From Opisthorchis felineus (taxonomy: Eukaryota; Platyhelminthes; Trematoda; Opisthorchiida; Opisthorchiidae): a DNA stretch of 64,000 bases. The position numbers were made by a program, and so were the translations under genes. Below the pieces are notes generated by a model, which saw only the letters and a program-made list of their open reading frames with translations, searched no databases and had not been told where the DNA came from. The stretch's first letter is position 1. Every line of letters starts with the position of its first letter. Where the stretch lies: assembly GCA_004794785.1 (NCBI GenBank), contig SJOL01008492.1, positions 923,361-987,360 of the forward strand. Reading direction: 5' to 3'. Of the stretch, positions 1 through 15,113 are shown one piece after another.

Positions 1-3000
1 GTCGGCTCAGCCACACATCGATAGGGGTAGCTTTAGACTGTTAGTAAGATGTGCACGTTTACGTTCTTCGTCTACCTGCAACCAGCAGCACAGTTAGCCA
101 CTTACCATCTTTGCCATCAGCAGTTCTAATAACACGAAAGTTGGTTATTAGCGGTCTTGTCGAGATTATATTATGGACAAGTCAGCATGCTGTTTATGCC
201 GAACTGACGCTACAGTTACTCTCTGCATTCTTGTTTCTCGAGATATCCGGATCTTCTCGCGAAATGCTTTTCAGCACATCCGTGGTTCACCGGTTTAGTT
301 TGTCATGCTGCCGTAACGATGAGTTTGTTCCTTCATTCAGTTCGGTTTGAAACCGTGGGAATCTCAGCTGTTGCGTTTCTTGACATAGTTCTTCAGCGTT
401 CAAATGTGAACAGAAGTCAGGCGACGAAATTCCTCAAATTGTGACTCGCTCTGGATGCAAAGATTATACAGGCAAGCTCTCACTGGCATTCTGCATTTGG
501 ACTATTTCTCCTAGATCGATTCAGTACCGATTTTTTAAGCATGCAGATATCAACTACCGGTAGTTCACCGTGTCGATCGGCCTCTGATAATTTAAACATG
601 CAACACTAACATGGCCAACACCAGTAGGGTTGAGAAGTGCACATGACTAACCGTCCGTTAGAAGAAATTTAGGAAAAAGTTGTTTTTGTCTGTTGCGCTA
701 TTTCAAGTCGTCGGGGAAAATACTGAATGGACCTGAAGCATGACGATGTCTGCGAGTTGTGCGGTAAGATACGTCGCTTGGACGATCCCTACGTGAATGC
801 AGGGTATTCACGAGGTGTCGCGCACACTTGGATCGGTGACCTTGTCAGTTTGTGTTGACAGTGTGAGTGCCCTGTCGCTTACACCCGTGTGTCTATTCAG
901 TTTACTTCTGAATTATTGTAGTGCGATACAAATAAATCCAGCGTATCAGTATAAGGGAGGTGGCTAGCAATTGTGACGGACTATAGTCACCGACTGCAAC
1001 GGTGTTGGCCGCAGCGTATTTTACCCTTTTTTTCACAGCAAATCATAGGACTACTACGACATCACAGGAGATAATTTTGCGCAAATAGGGTCGTCCGCGA
1101 TTTTTTGTTCGTGTGAATTCGAGGGATAAAAAGGGGTGAAAACTGACTAAAAACAAGACAGCAGTGCCTAACACCACTGTCATTTTGTTCTTCCCTTGTG
1201 TTATTTCAGGGGCAAGATGCACAAGCGTTTTGTGCGGTACAGTTAAATCAAAACTCATTACTGGCCACTGAGGTGTTAATGTGGTGTGCCAACCTGCGCG
1301 AAAGTTCCGATGCACTCTCACGGCGGAGCGCACGAGAAATATGAGGACAGGTTGGCATATGTCTAGGTGAGCTCTATGTGAGAAATATGTTTCTTCACTT
1401 GGGTTACGAAGTCTTCCAGCAAAACAGTGTTCTACCCAATCATAGGCTCACAACATTTCGTCCCCTGCATTCAACCATTTTTTCTTCTGCTGGCCCTCCT
1501 TTCCAACTTTTGTGGACTAATTTTTCCAGCACCCGTATCTCCTTAGAAGTGCTTAGCAATAAGATTGGCCGAAACTATGTTTTGTACATAAGCCAAGACC
1601 CACGTCATATTAATTGAGGCTCCTGGAGGACAGCTTACCCTTTTCGTTCTCTTACACATAAATCGAACCGTTCTAGGAAATTGTGATGCTGGTTACTCAG
1701 TACATGATTTTCAACGGGGCTGTTGGGCTGTTTCCGAATATCTTCGCTAATTTTGCCCAGTTTCTGTTCTGCACTTGATCACTATATCGGTCACTATCCT
1801 GAAGCCCAGCTACCGTTGGATGGGAGGTAGACAGCCAATCCTGCGTCCACATACGCGCAATTGCTCAGAAAAACACATGCCAACTCAGTGACGTCAACCA
1901 ACCAATCATATGTATCGTTGTTTACCGATTCTCCCGTTAGTTATTGACCGTTTACAATTTAGTTGTCCCTTACGTAAGGGTAAGGATCAAACAGCAAGTT
2001 AACGGTTACCCGGTGGCTTTTCATCTCTTGTCCGCCTACAAAATAGACTGATGAAATCACCAAAATAAGCTGCTGTATCGTGGTTCTAATAACGGGGAAG
2101 GAACCGCATTTGAATACACTGCCATAACACATTCTCTTTGGTTGAAGTGTGCTCGTAGGGTCTCAGCATTTTGCTCTTGAAACAGTTCTGTTTGAAGGAC
2201 GATGTTCACGTCAGTAACGATCGCTTCAGTTGAAGGCAACTGCACGCAGCTAAAACACTGGAAGGCGCTCAAGATGTCTAATGCCACATGACCGAAAAAT
2301 AGTTGTAGCATTTCTAATTTCTGTGGCCTGTATACAACAAGAAACAGCAACAGCAGCCGCAACAGAACGCAGGGCTGGTTGACACGTAGTGGGTAAGTTC
2401 ATATATGTCAGCACATGACCAACTGGGTGTGGGCATCCTACTAGAAACTCACTACAGTTCTTCATTCTAAACGCTGGTCGGTCTAAGGATGCGGAAACTG
2501 ACATTCTTGGCTGCTTACTGGAACTTGGTAATATTTTCTCCCCAGCAGTAGACTTTGGATACCCATAAGTTGTTTTCTTCTTTTTCAGATATTGTTATAA
2601 ACTCATTGATACATTTCGTTGAAGCACCACCTGGGATTCGGAAATCTTAGTGTACTGCACTTCGGTACACCATCGAAAAATGGTGTGCTTTTTGAGTGTG
2701 GTGCGATATTACCATCAGAATCGATAACTTAATCGACAGACAACTATATGGCGTGTGAAATCTTGTCAGTATTTGTAAATTTTTCGTCATGGCATTAGTT
2801 ACTACTCCGCGCAGAGCACATATGAGGATCGTCAAAATAATGACGAAAAGCTGTAAGTGAAATGAGAAACACACGAAAGTTCGAAGATTCGACGGCTCTT
2901 TCATAGGAGGGCACGTTGATTTCCAGATATCTTACTAAAAGCCAAAAGTACGTGGATTTCCAAAGAAAGTAGATGAGTTTTCGTAAGTTACCGTTTTCCT

Positions 3001-6000
3001 ACACGCCCTTGAAGTCTTACGTCATTGAAGCTGTGAGACTATGGAATACATGTTCTAATGTTGGTTCACCTGCATTAGATGGTGACTTGCCACGTGGAAG
3101 CCAAGCCCTTTGGAGAGGTGCAGAACAAAAAAGGGGAGGTTACTTCGCTACAGATAGGGCAAACGTAAATCACCAAACACTGTAAATGCAACCAAATGCA
3201 GTCATATTTACCATATTTCAAGTTTTTATGTCATCGCAACGCTGTCCCACTCTCGTTTGCGTTGGAGATAGCTACAATGTGACACCTCGAAGCGGGGCAG
3301 CACAACCAAGCAAGCATATCTGAATTTGGTTACATCCTGATAGGGCCGGGAAAATAGTCCTTCCGAACTTAAACATACCTCTTTGTCTGTCAGCAGTTCT
3401 TTTTTTGTTGAAGTTGGATTTTTCATCTCTTACCTTTAGGCCCTTTTTGAACTTGAAACTTTATTTCTTTCCAGACGTTCAATGATTATATTCCACACGG
3501 TACTCACCGTTCTGACTCCGGTGGTTTTTCTATAACTGATTAAACTTTTCTGCAGTGATTCCTTTATGTTGTTAGGTTCAAAACTCAAAAATGGTCAACA
3601 CAGGTAATTCAAGTACTGCACGGAGCACAGGAGTCAAATTTTGTGAATATTGTTTGCGTTGATGCTGCCTGACACATACGTTTAGCGTACAAACTCTGCA
3701 TGGGTGGCCGCTGCTGTCATTTACCCTTGCAGTCAGAGACAGACAAGCACCACGATCTTTCTGCCACCGGTGCACCCGAGAAACTCGGTCGAATATGCTC
3801 TATGTACCTTGGATTTGTAGGGCGACCGGAGTACCTTAGGTGTCCTGTTTTTCATAGGCACTTAAAGCGGACATACTGTCTGAACCGGAAAAGAAAAAAA
3901 TCTTGGTTCACTGCGGAGTGTGCAAGACAAAAATTGTTATGAATACCGGGTCTAGCCTCCCTTCATTAGTATGTACACAACAACCGACAGAAAGTAATGG
4001 GTTTACATATGCAGATTATACAGGCATAAGCTAATGGTTTCCATAGCACTCCGTGAGGGAACAAATTCGATTAAAAAAGACAGCAACTTGTTTCACTTAG
4101 AGTAACGCCAGTATAGACTAAAAGGAACGTTTCGATATGTACAAAAGTGATACAAAAGTTGGATAAAGCTAATTTGGAGGACTTGATGTCGTGATGAGTT
4201 TTGAAGGCGTGAGGCTAGTTTGCAGACTTACTGCTAGTCAAGTTCTGATCCCAAAACAGTGCTTTTTAGATTAAATGCACAGTATTTAAATTTGCTTCAC
4301 TCCAGTAGGAGTAATTTCGTGGTTTAAGGAATAACACCTTGGTCTCGTCGTTGATTAAGTCGTATTTTGATGCAAAGCTTTCAAGGGCCATTAGCCCAGT
4401 TGGTTCACATTTGAAGATACTAAAATGTCAAACACTTTTACGTACTCAAATGAATGAAATACTAAGTCACTTATTTCGCTGTGGCTTTGAACAACAATGC
4501 AGAGGTGTCTGCTTTCTTGCTACAAAGGCCTTCAGACACTCTCAAAAGCAATTGGTCCTATGATTTTGGGGACTTAATCATTCCATGGTGTATTGCGCTG
4601 GATGGATTTTTTGGGGTATTTAGTTTAGGGACTTAATCGAAAGGAACCCGAGCTAACAGCATTTCGGATTTTCACACACGGCAAACCGACTAGATAGGAC
4701 GAATATCATTTGGACCAATGAAACTCAAACTTAAAAAAGATTGGAAGTGAAAAGCGTAATAATATGCACATATCACACATAAATCGAGGTATCACAGTGA
4801 TTAGTACGAACTTTGTCAAAATGTTCGCCAGATAAAACGGATTGTGGATTTACTGACTGATTACACAATCCAGGGCTAACGACTCCGGAGGTGGTACTAA
4901 GAAGCGCGCTGATGAATTGCACACGGCTTACTCAGCTTTCACTAGCGAACGGATCAACACAAATAGTACGTCTTTGAGATAACGAAATACTCTTTTAATA
5001 ATTCTGTCTAAAATGCTCAATATCAGAACTTGATATGAGGGTCTGTCTAACATTTTGGGTGTTGTTAGATATGACATACTGTTGTAGGGACAGGTTCACG
5101 TGAAGGAGTAGCCACTAAAATGAAAGACGGATGCTGCTGCTTTCAGACAAACTGGAGTAATGCAAAGAAAGTAACACGATCAAAAGTACCCACAGAATAA
5201 TGCTTCAGTGGACCACCTAGTGGTACGGAGGCCCTGTCATGACGCGGTATCACAATGCAGCCCACCTGATAAAAAATGTAGGGAGCAATCGAACAACAAC
5301 GCATCCATCAAATAGGATGTTCGAGAGAGTAACAGAATCGAAGGACACACACGAAACGTAGTCGGAATGCAAAATCGACCGAGTAAAACCACAAATACTA
5401 CGTCAGTATTGACCTCTACGTGGAAGAAGATCCTGCACTTATATAATCCTGGTTGACGTCACCAAAAATGGCTAACTTAGCAACTGTCTTCTCTTTACGA
5501 TGTTCTTTCCGTTAGATGTTCGAATCAACCTAAAGTCCAGGACTAAAAAGTATGTCTTGCAATAAACCTGCAGCTGGCTACCCAAGAATCATGTTTACTT
5601 TGGTGCAGTAAACATAGTGAAAGATTTTATGAGCCATACCATTATCAACTGATGTTCTTAAATGTTCGTATATCCCCTTGATATGTTGGTCGAAAATAGT
5701 TTATTGCATGAATGCAACCTTGGTAAACTTAGGCTGTGAAGGCGTTATTTCCTCGGAATTACCGGGTGTGTCTTCAAGTACAGTTGAAATTCAGGTATTC
5801 CACAAAATTGCATAGCCTCTTCTGGATAAGTTTAAAAGTCTAATAGGATTTCTTTAATCGAAATTTCAATGTGAGTTATAGGTTGTTATTCTTTATCTGA
5901 CGTGAAGACTTCAGAAGTATTGAAAAAATCACGATAGTGACGATGCAGGTACATTAGTAAACTGAATTATAGGAACTTCAAAGGCCAATCTGCCGCTGTT

Positions 6001-9000
6001 CTTTTGGCGTCATTTTACTAACAGTCGCTCCCGGATACTCTGCCTTTGCAGCTTAGGACCTTTGGTGATTTTGGAAATAAAATCAGACTACTTGTACGTT
6101 TTGAGTAGGCTCAAAATGCAGGGGACAAGCCGGATTGGTAAACTTATGAAATTTATTCCCATGTCGGTAGAAACGCATCTAAGTTCTGGTACGCCGCCAC
6201 TTAACCTTACTGACGTGAAAGTGTCTGGGTAGCCATGGTGGCCTCTATTGTTTTCTGAGTCTGAGACATGCTTCTCAAGCGCAATACTCTGCATGTCATG
6301 TCATTTCATGACCACTCCCTGCGGTTACATAAACTGCAGAAAATATAGCGCCTTACAATTGAAAATATTCTCAATAAAAATGCACTGGTGTCTGACCCCG
6401 TTCAGTGGGATGGCTGTGTACACAGCCGGATAAACTAACCAGGTGTATCCTTAGGGGCCACTTTCCGGTCTCTGGAGCTGAACGAGATAGATTTGGATCG
6501 TGATCATGCAGTGTACATGGCCCAACATAGCAATATGTTTAACTAAAGCGGTCATACAACACCATTTTTGTGTATCCGTAAGATTCCAGGTCAGACGTAC
6601 GGCATAACATGTGACAAGATTTTGAATTCTGTTGCGTTGGCATTGCCATTGCTTGTTAATGAGCGTGTACCTCCGGTGTAGCTTCTTCCATATCCATTTG
6701 TCATAATTAAAAGCCTCATCGTCATGTCATACCGCAGCTCCGTTTGGACTAGATGAGCTACCAGCGATGTTTCTTTGTGCCGATTGTTTCTAGTGTTGTT
6801 AGAATATATGGGACTGGGCTTTCAAAGTCATCGTAGCAATTAGCATATTCCTAGACATGTCGTTTACTCCAAGCGGACAGGGATATGAAAAAATAGTTAA
6901 CGCTGCTTCTATCTCAATCCACTCAGGTATTACTTTTAGGTTGATAGTGGCTGCACCATTTCATGCGACGTCAGTGACTGCCTGGTTTGAGACGATCATA
7001 GTATCTTAACTCTGCCACCGTTCGCTGAACGTAACTGAACTACAACTTATGAGCCTGAGTGGAGCTCGTGTTTGAGCCTTCGGTACAGCATCCACCCGCA
7101 GTCTAATGTCGGAAAAGTTGCAGTTCGGCGAGATTAATATGGATGTGGATCCAGCATAGTCATAACTACCCACAAGTGCACACTGCGGCGTTTACTCAAG
7201 CCTCTTTGTTTTACCCCAAACTCCAGTGTGTGGATCACTTCAGCAGTTGTCTATTCCGCTCCTCCACTGGGCTAAGTTCAGGATGATTTCTCCTTGCAGG
7301 ACGTTTCCATTCGCAGTTAAGGACCACAGGTTTGCGGTGACGTTGCAAGAGGACAGTAGATCTGTGTTCGTAACCACTCTATGGCGTAGCACTTGTGTGA
7401 TGTACAGCTAAACACCGTTTTGTCATGATTTTATCGTTAGTAGCCCGCTATTTTCTGGATTACATGACAACAACCGAACCTAAAACGTTACTTGAGTTAC
7501 GGGTTAAGGTTACAAGTCTGTTTTCTTAATACTTTGCCGCGTTTTTATTGAACATCGAAAGTAGCTTCACTAAAGAGTAGAACCCATAACCATAACACAC
7601 TGAACGAAAAAAACGGTTAGTGAGTTCAACAAGAATTCGAGACCAAATGCTTCGTTAAACAAATGTACCAGTTCATAGAGTACTCGTTTGGCTCTAATTT
7701 CAAATGTTCTGGAAACCAGAGGATCTGTTTATTGGGAAGACAGGGAGTTAGTCACAGGACTTTACTGTGAACCGTTTGGGGGAAGAAGAGTCGTTTCGAT
7801 GTATTTTTCCTGTGCCGGTTTGTCCGACCAAAGGTAATCTCGATGCTCCGATTTGCCGTGGTTGTTTTCGGTACAGAGTATCGTCGCCTGCTTAAGTGCG
7901 CGCTATCCTCCAATTTTTCCATGAAAACGATACTGTTCGCTGCGAAATGCATTAAGTTCCCCATTGGAGAATTTTAAACTGTGTCAAAGTTTGTAGGTGT
8001 AACCAAATGTAAGCGCGTTGCCAAATTGCAAAACGCCTTTGTAAAGCCGTCAATTTCCTCTCTCTATGCTGCAGTACTGTTACTACGAGTTATAGAAAAG
8101 GGGACTACAAAGAACTTGTTCACTCTGCTGTGCAACACTAATTTCCCGTTTTTCTCAGACAGAAACGAATGTGGTGAGGTGGATGTTCTCAAATTTGCTA
8201 GTCGCTCATGCATGGCCGATCACGGCCTGTAACAAATTAAGGGACAGAGTGTGATATATCGGTTGTTGCCACTGGCAACCGTCTCAGAAACTCCCTGAAC
8301 GGCTCTTTGAAACTTCCTCTACTTGGATGCGTGCGTGCTTTCATCCCACCTGTCCGTTATTGAACTCGTCCTTTTTACTTCCCTTCGTCAGATTTTTCCT
8401 TCACAAGTGATAATAAGAGAACTTCACATAAAAGCTGTGCAAAAAGACTACAACTTCGTATGTCTTTAGATTACTGTACGTTACCGTCAATGCAGAAGTG
8501 GCCGGCGCCGAAGCGAATCACCCGCTTTTCTCTGTTGGGTTCAGGTGTTTCGAAAGCATTCACTTTATAAACCAAACCTGAGAATGTCACAACCCAACTA
8601 ACATCCTAATTTGATGAAAGTAACGAAGCTCTTGGATCTCCCAACTGCTGATGTTTTACGGTGGCAGATATAAGTACTGTTTGGTATTCTATGGCACCAA
8701 AGACACAATGGGCAAATCACTTTTCGTGCCAATCACCCAGTCATCTCTTCTTTTGTACTATCAAAATATTTGTTGTTTTTAAAATGCCAACAGCAGCAGT
8801 AGGTCCAGGTGTGAAGATTATCCACATGGGGTACTTGGCCTCTTTACTTATGAGGTGTTCAGGCACGTTCTAAAACATTTGTTCTTAAAATTCACAAGAT
8901 GCCTCCATGGGGCTCCTGAAGTTCTCTTACAGAAACCTCAGGATGGGTTGGTGTCGAACTCAGATACACTAATATTCGTGTTTTATGCCACAGTTTGAAC

Positions 9001-12000
9001 AAGCTTCGAGACAGAAAATAGTCTTTAACTTCCCGTCGGTGTACATCAAGTTGTTTGCCCAAAAACTCTTGGGAAATTCTTCGGAACATAGTGTATCCGG
9101 ATCTCTTAAATGAAAAATGGATCGCCTTCTTACATGGTCTATTAAAAGACAAAATCCGTACATCCAATTGAGTGAAATCTTTGGGCCGGAGGCCCTACAA
9201 CTAACCCAAATTAGGAGTAACTAAGGAAAAACCGCTTGGACTAAGGTTTCAGCGGCTACCGTGGTGACTGCAGTGCGAATTTTTGGAATCGCACTCTAAG
9301 TTCAGAAACAACATGGAACGGCGCTGTGATTGGATAAGCCGGCAACCCACTTCACTAATGGTTCACAGAGCTCTGATTCACTGCCAACCTGCGGAATTTC
9401 CTGCCATTGAGGTGACAGTGTGTTGTCCCGGGCTCTAGGATGCTCGAAAGCCCTACACAAACTTAGTTTTGCCGTTACAATCGTTCTTCAAGAAATGCAG
9501 CATATTATTAGGGCAATATGAAGAGAAACCACGGGAAACGAGTATGTTTACGATACTTTTTCTGTGTGGGACGTGATAATTTTTGTCGATTAAAAAAATT
9601 TTCCACGAAAGATTCCCATTCTCCACAGCACTACATTCTTTCAACATACGGGAATCTAGCGTCTTTGATAAACTTTATTAAACTAAGTCTTTTAGCTGTA
9701 TTGTCGATCTCGGGATAAAAATCCATAATTCCGAAATTATGGGAAGTGACACGTTATCCTCCATGAAGACGCGTGATCCCGTATCGATTCATCTTTATTT
9801 TCTGTCAAGACATTCGCGAATTTCTCTCCGGATACCTGGAGATAGTGCATGGCTGCCTGAGGTTGTGACACTGAAAGAAAAGTCAGATGGCTACATTTAG
9901 CCCTAAACTTCATCAGCTGGTTTGGCATTCCCTTGAGGTGTGACATTAAATGAGAAATTTACTTGGACAGCACAGTGTTAGAGCGCACACTGACCTGCTT
10001 AGGGCTGACGGATACATCAGGTCGTTTTGGTATGTCTTACTGACCGAACTTTGAGGTTTCACGGTTTCAGGTCACAACACACTTTCAGTGAAGTTAACTT
10101 GTAAAGAACTCTTTGTATACTCGTGTGAATATTTCTGGAGAATAGTACATACTACTGAACACGTGTCAGAAGAAAAGCTGGGGACATCTATGAAATTCGG
10201 TTGATTTAATTTTAAGAACACACTCAACGAGCAATCATCCACCTGTGCGAATAGCGTACTTGCTTTCGATTTTTGGTTCACCTGAGGGAAAGATGATTGT
10301 GTTTTTCATAGTGAATCTCTTGCATGAGACAGAAGTGCACATACGGGAAGTACCACGTAACCATCGGTACTTGTTGTTACCGATGCTCAATCACTTCACC
10401 GAGGACTTTGTACTTTATATGAAATTTTGCATTAACGAAGCGAACAATGATAGGACACAAACATTTTTTTTGCAGTTCATTAGCTTTGACTTGCTCCACC
10501 GCAGTTCAAATGCAGGTATGGTACGAACTTGCATCCATGGTTTCTTAGTTCCTATTTCTTGTGTGTGTGTCTATATTAAACTTTGTTTTTGGTAACAACC
10601 AACACCTAATTTCTAGTCAGTTAGCAATACAGCTATTCTACAAAACCTTATGAGCATACAACTCAAGTGGCTTATCGAAGAGGGTGCTGTACAGGAAAGT
10701 TGCTGTGAGTAAATTTGTTGAAACAAAAAGATCCCATTGCGCACCACAAAAGGTGCCCAACGGAGCTGCAAATTAATTGTATCATATTTGAGTTGGAACT
10801 TAAAGAACGGAGAAAGGGGACGAAACAAATACGTATACAAATGGAAAACGGCAAGAACAAAAAAATTGACGGCGTTTCGATACCCTGCGACGTTTTTTAA
10901 TGTCATATGTCAAACATAAAACCCAAGATATTTCAGTCTAGTTTCCGGAACTTCACTCCTCACCTTTGATCATTTGACCACCGGCGACCAAAGGAATTTG
11001 ATTAGCCGGCAAGGTAATAAAATTAACTCGGAATTTTAACAAACTCACTACTTGTTCTGAGTGGAAAATGCGCGAATTTTGCTCGTAGTTTCCACACAAG
11101 AGTTACCAAGAGTAAGTTGAAAATAACCAGTTTTCACAAATTAATCATATAAGTAATGAATACACTCAAGTGGAATAAACTTTTACAGCCAAAAGCGTAT
11201 GTAAATAAGTTTTGTTTACTACACGCGAACGGAACTTATCAGTAGCTCTCAGCTGCAAACTGGTCGGGTCCAAAAGCTTGATTGTGGTCTGTTCTAGCCG
11301 ACCTCAAGTGCTCTATAGGTGCTCCAGTGTGTTTGACTCCGAACGACTCGGTGTGCTCTTTTAGATCAAAGTATGAAAGCTTCATATGTGTCCTATTGTG
11401 ACTAATTTTAAAATAAATTTCGATCTCTACAGAACACCGAGTGTCGCTGTGGGCCAATGTCAGCCTCCTACCCACGTCACATTATATTTACCATGAATGA
11501 AGCCATGTTCACTCCTCTACTGTGAAAATTTTCAAAAAATACGGTGTACAACCGCGCGGCTCAAATTAGTGGAAGGCGGAAAAACAAGTCTAATGACAAA
11601 TACATATGCAGTTGCCAACAAGACTCTGGAAGGCTGGAATAGCATAGCCCTGATTCTCTAGTTAATTCAGAACGCAACCATATAACGGGCTCAGCCATCC
11701 AGCCGCTCATTTGCGAAACAACTGCGATAGACTCCAGATATTACTACTTGCATAGGTAATTCAGTGGCATACGTACAGTAGACTGTGAGCCTTGATCTGC
11801 CTTGACGACACGTCCATTACCCCCCGCACGCGCACAATCTCTCATGCCCATAATTTGCTCCTTTCTTTCATTTCTTTAACGATCCATTTTCCTAAGTTGA
11901 ATTACAAAACGCTGCTATATGCTCACTCCTAATTCTTATCCTCACAAGCGCCATGCGAGCGTTCCGCGCTTCTGCTTTGAGTACGGCATACTTACGTCAA

Positions 12001-12987
12001 ATTCTGTGCTTGTCAAATGCTGAACGCTTCCCAATGATGTCTGACTATTTTCGACAGTCGATATGTCCACACGAATTGTGGCATGAAAAAGAAGCATCTA
12101 CATCAGTGTCAACAAAAGGAACAAGGAAAGTTCGTACAATATTGGTCCACTCAAAAGTTACAATAAACTAAACACATGAATAATTCACAAAACGTGCCAC
12201 AAGACTATTCATTGAAATCAATGAATGAATGTTTTAAATTGGGTCCTGAATGCGGTGACTTTGAAGACTGGGGAAAACAAAAGCAGTCTGGAGAAACAAA
12301 CTGGTGAATTTTACGTCGAGTACATTTTTCGACTTGAGTGCTTTTTTACAATTTCCTCTCTATTCGGACGATGATGTGTAAATGACCATAGTTAAATGAA
12401 ACAGTTTTGTTTGTTCCTCTTGACCTTTCATCATAGATTCGCCTAAATTGCAGGATGAAGTGGTCATTTAAACTGTAGTGCCTCCTCACCGATTACAATC
12501 TATAAATAATTCGCTCAGGGAAGAAAAAGTCCAGCACTTGATGTGTCTTCCATCCGTGAACTGGTTGGCGGAGGAGCAATTTAGGATCGGATCACATGAC
12601 GCGTGCATGAAGGATATCATGTCCAAATGGGATTTATTCACACTGCAGCTTGGCCACTCGCGACTGACTGGTATACCTGCTAACCAGAAGGACGCGGGTT
12701 AGTCTCCCTATTGATTCATTCGCTGCTCATTGTTGCTAATGCCCTGATAGAGTGAAACAGCTGTTCAGCGATTTGGGTTTCTTTAGCACATGCTGGTTGT
12801 ATCTGCAATACAAAATCTCATTTAAGCGAGCCAGACCAACTGAAGGATCAGTCACATGTAGTCTTTTATCAGAGGGAGGAAATATGTTCATCACATCACC
12901 TTAGTTGGGCTGTAGTTGCGTCATAAGCACGTGCTCGGCATTCTGTATTTTGGCTTGGAGGCACACAAGGAAAAGCAGAAGTGATAT
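1..12987. other. Gene-poor stretch, no recognised feature
   Basis: Only short frames (under about 120 codons) occur on either strand and none resembles a known family. On the minus strand near 105-170 a short open stretch is followed by a good donor sequence (GTAAGT, minus, at about 97-102), but the acceptor side is unconvincing. No tRNA-like boxes, long tandem repeats or family A/B/E copies were found. It may be intergenic or intronic. Confidence 0.5.
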
Positions 12988-13550
12988 ACACTCATTTGCA
13001 AATCAATTTGGTTTTGCGAGAGACTCACCTAGAACCCAGCTGAATCTCTCGTTTGTGATGTTTCCATTCAACTGAATGTGCTGCACCAGGCCGCCTCATG
13101 TTCCAGTTGCTACGATATTCGAGATATCGCGATGCATGTAATTTTGCGCAATGTACTACTCATAAGGTTGCTGAAGATTCTTCGACAGCACACGACCGGT
13201 TTCGCCCTTTTTGGGGCTCATCAAGCAGGCGCAGTCCCCAAGTTTTCGTCAACCTTATGTTCTACTTGAGCCCAAATTGCATAACAAATTTGTTTAGATG
13301 GATGACTCACCTGGAACCCTGCTGCAACTTCTGTCTGTGGTGTTCTTGATCAACTGAACGTGCTGCATCAGTCCGCCTCATTTTTCATTTGGTACGATGT
13401 TAGAGACATAATACACTACTCATAATCGGTCGTGGGCTGTCAATGAATTTTCAGCATTCCTGTGAATAGTGTATTACGTCTACGCAGTGTATTGCGATAT
13501 CTCGAATATCGTACCAGCTGAAACATGAGGTGGCCTGATGTAGCAAATTT
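12988..13550 (+). repeat. Family B composite repeat (tandem plus inverted fragments)
   Basis: A unit at about 12988-13280 starts with an ATTTGCAAAT-like motif, passes through GGTTTTGCG, ACTCACCTGGAACCC-like and CACGACCGGTTTCGCC blocks, and ends near TTATGTTCTACTTGAGCCC. A second, partial unit follows directly in the same orientation (about 13300-13425). A third fragment lies inverted at about 13426-13546: 13493-13544 is the imperfect reverse complement of 13081-13132. The same blocks recur at 55.4-56.3 kb, 59.6 kb and 60.8 kb, which shows that this is a dispersed repeat rather than a gene. Short frames here are by-products of the repeat. The element class is unknown; no transposase or reverse transcriptase is visible. 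Confidence 0.75.
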
Positions 13551-14926
13551 AGCTGAAGAAGAAAGGTATGAACCAGAGATTCAGATGTTTTGCAGGTAAG
13601 TCTTCCGTCAAGACCTTTTTTGGTATGCAGATGAGTGTGTAATTCGAACAAATGCAAGTAGTTTTACCGGAGAACACTTGTCAGATTAAACGCTAAAATG
13701 TTCACAGTAGTCTGTGGGTATGGGATAAAATGGCATAGAAATCTTCACTGGAAACCATTGCTTCTAATACACAATCCAGCCAATATGAAGGCAACCTAGC
13801 TGTCCATACTCACAGCCTTTCATTCAAATCAGTGTACTTTCCTAGATCAGTTATTCAAGAGTGAGCAAAGTTCTGCAATCTAAGTTTCATCAGCTACGAA
13901 ATAGATGTTGAACAGAAATAAGTGTGCAATACTTAACTCATTCTGGAGTAGGTTGTTTGACGCAGCAGTTAGGCTTCACAAGATTTTGCCTGTTGGTATT
14001 TTTCCTTGTCTTAGCTTTACTAGTTCACTGGGCTTTAAGTTAAAATATGCTACTTCGAAATCCGAGACATGGCTGTCTTGTGCGGGAAACGCAACAAGGG
14101 CGTAGATGACATCCACTTTAACCCAGTCTCACCAGATTCTTGTATCTGTCAGCCGATTGTATGGAGTCTGGACTTTTTCCCTGCCGACAGCATCCAGTTG
14201 CCAAACATGGAAACCAAAAGTTAATGCAAGACTGCCCTTTTAACATGCTACTTTTTTACCGGCATTCTATTAGCAAACTCCGACAACAATAAAGCAGGAA
14301 AGCTTTCGTACAGATAAGGTCATTGACTGACGCAAATTAGAGATTAGTAGAGGAAATTTTGTACATGCACGCTATTATTCTATCTTCTTCAGGAACCTGG
14401 CACCAACGTAATTTATGATTCAGGAGTATTATCTTCTTCCGCAAAATGCAAAATGTCTTAGTAAACGCCAATGGTCTACCATCGCAATCTTTCACCTTAG
14501 CGCAACCTACGATAACAATAAAGTTAGAAACTTGAGACATTCTGGGAGTTTTCCTGAAGTTGACTAATCTCAGGAGACCGCTGCAAATACTGTATCTATT
14601 ATGTAGAGTAACTAATGTGTTTCCTCTTCTGAAATGTAGCAGTCTCTTCTTCCTCCTATTACCTCAATAGTTCTGCCTCTCTTTCATGAGTTTTGCCCAA
14701 AATGTGGCGATCCAACCAAAATTACTGTGCAAAACCAAGTGACTTGTAAGTTAGGTGAGGATTAGGCAGATCGAACCAACGAACGTTTGCGTACCAGACG
14801 AGCGATGTAACAACGGGACTATCGAGGATACATAATTTTCGTTTCACTTATGCGTTTGGGCCTCAGAAGGGTAACTACAAGTCATTCATTCATGATAAAC
14901 TCATATGGGGTTCTCATGTACAAATC

Positions 14927-14948
14927 TAGCAGCAGCAACAACAGCAAC
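14927..14948. repeat. CAG/CAA trinucleotide tract
   Basis: A short interrupted run of CAG and CAA units. It lies within a minus-strand frame of 82 codons, where it would read as leucines, but that frame has no other sign of coding. Confidence 0.6.
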
Positions 14949-15085
14949 CTACACCAGTTTTTTAGTACCTGTACGACATTACCATCTGGTTTATTGTAAC
15001 AATCCAGGGAGGGGCTAATAAAAAATAAACTACTGCTTTCTGAGACGCGGTGAAAAGAATCACTTGCAAGTAAGCGGGACTCCAG

Positions 15086-15113
15086 TGATGCTGATGTTGA
15101 TGATATGATATGA
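15086..15113. repeat. GATG/GAT-rich tract
   Basis: A short imperfect run of TGATGCTGATGTTGATGAT type followed by two GATAT units. Confidence 0.5.

Noticed and set aside
12650..12710. AAGGACGCGGGTTAGTCTCCC region as the 3' half of a tRNA-like element
   Set aside because: No box A upstream and no second copy in the window.
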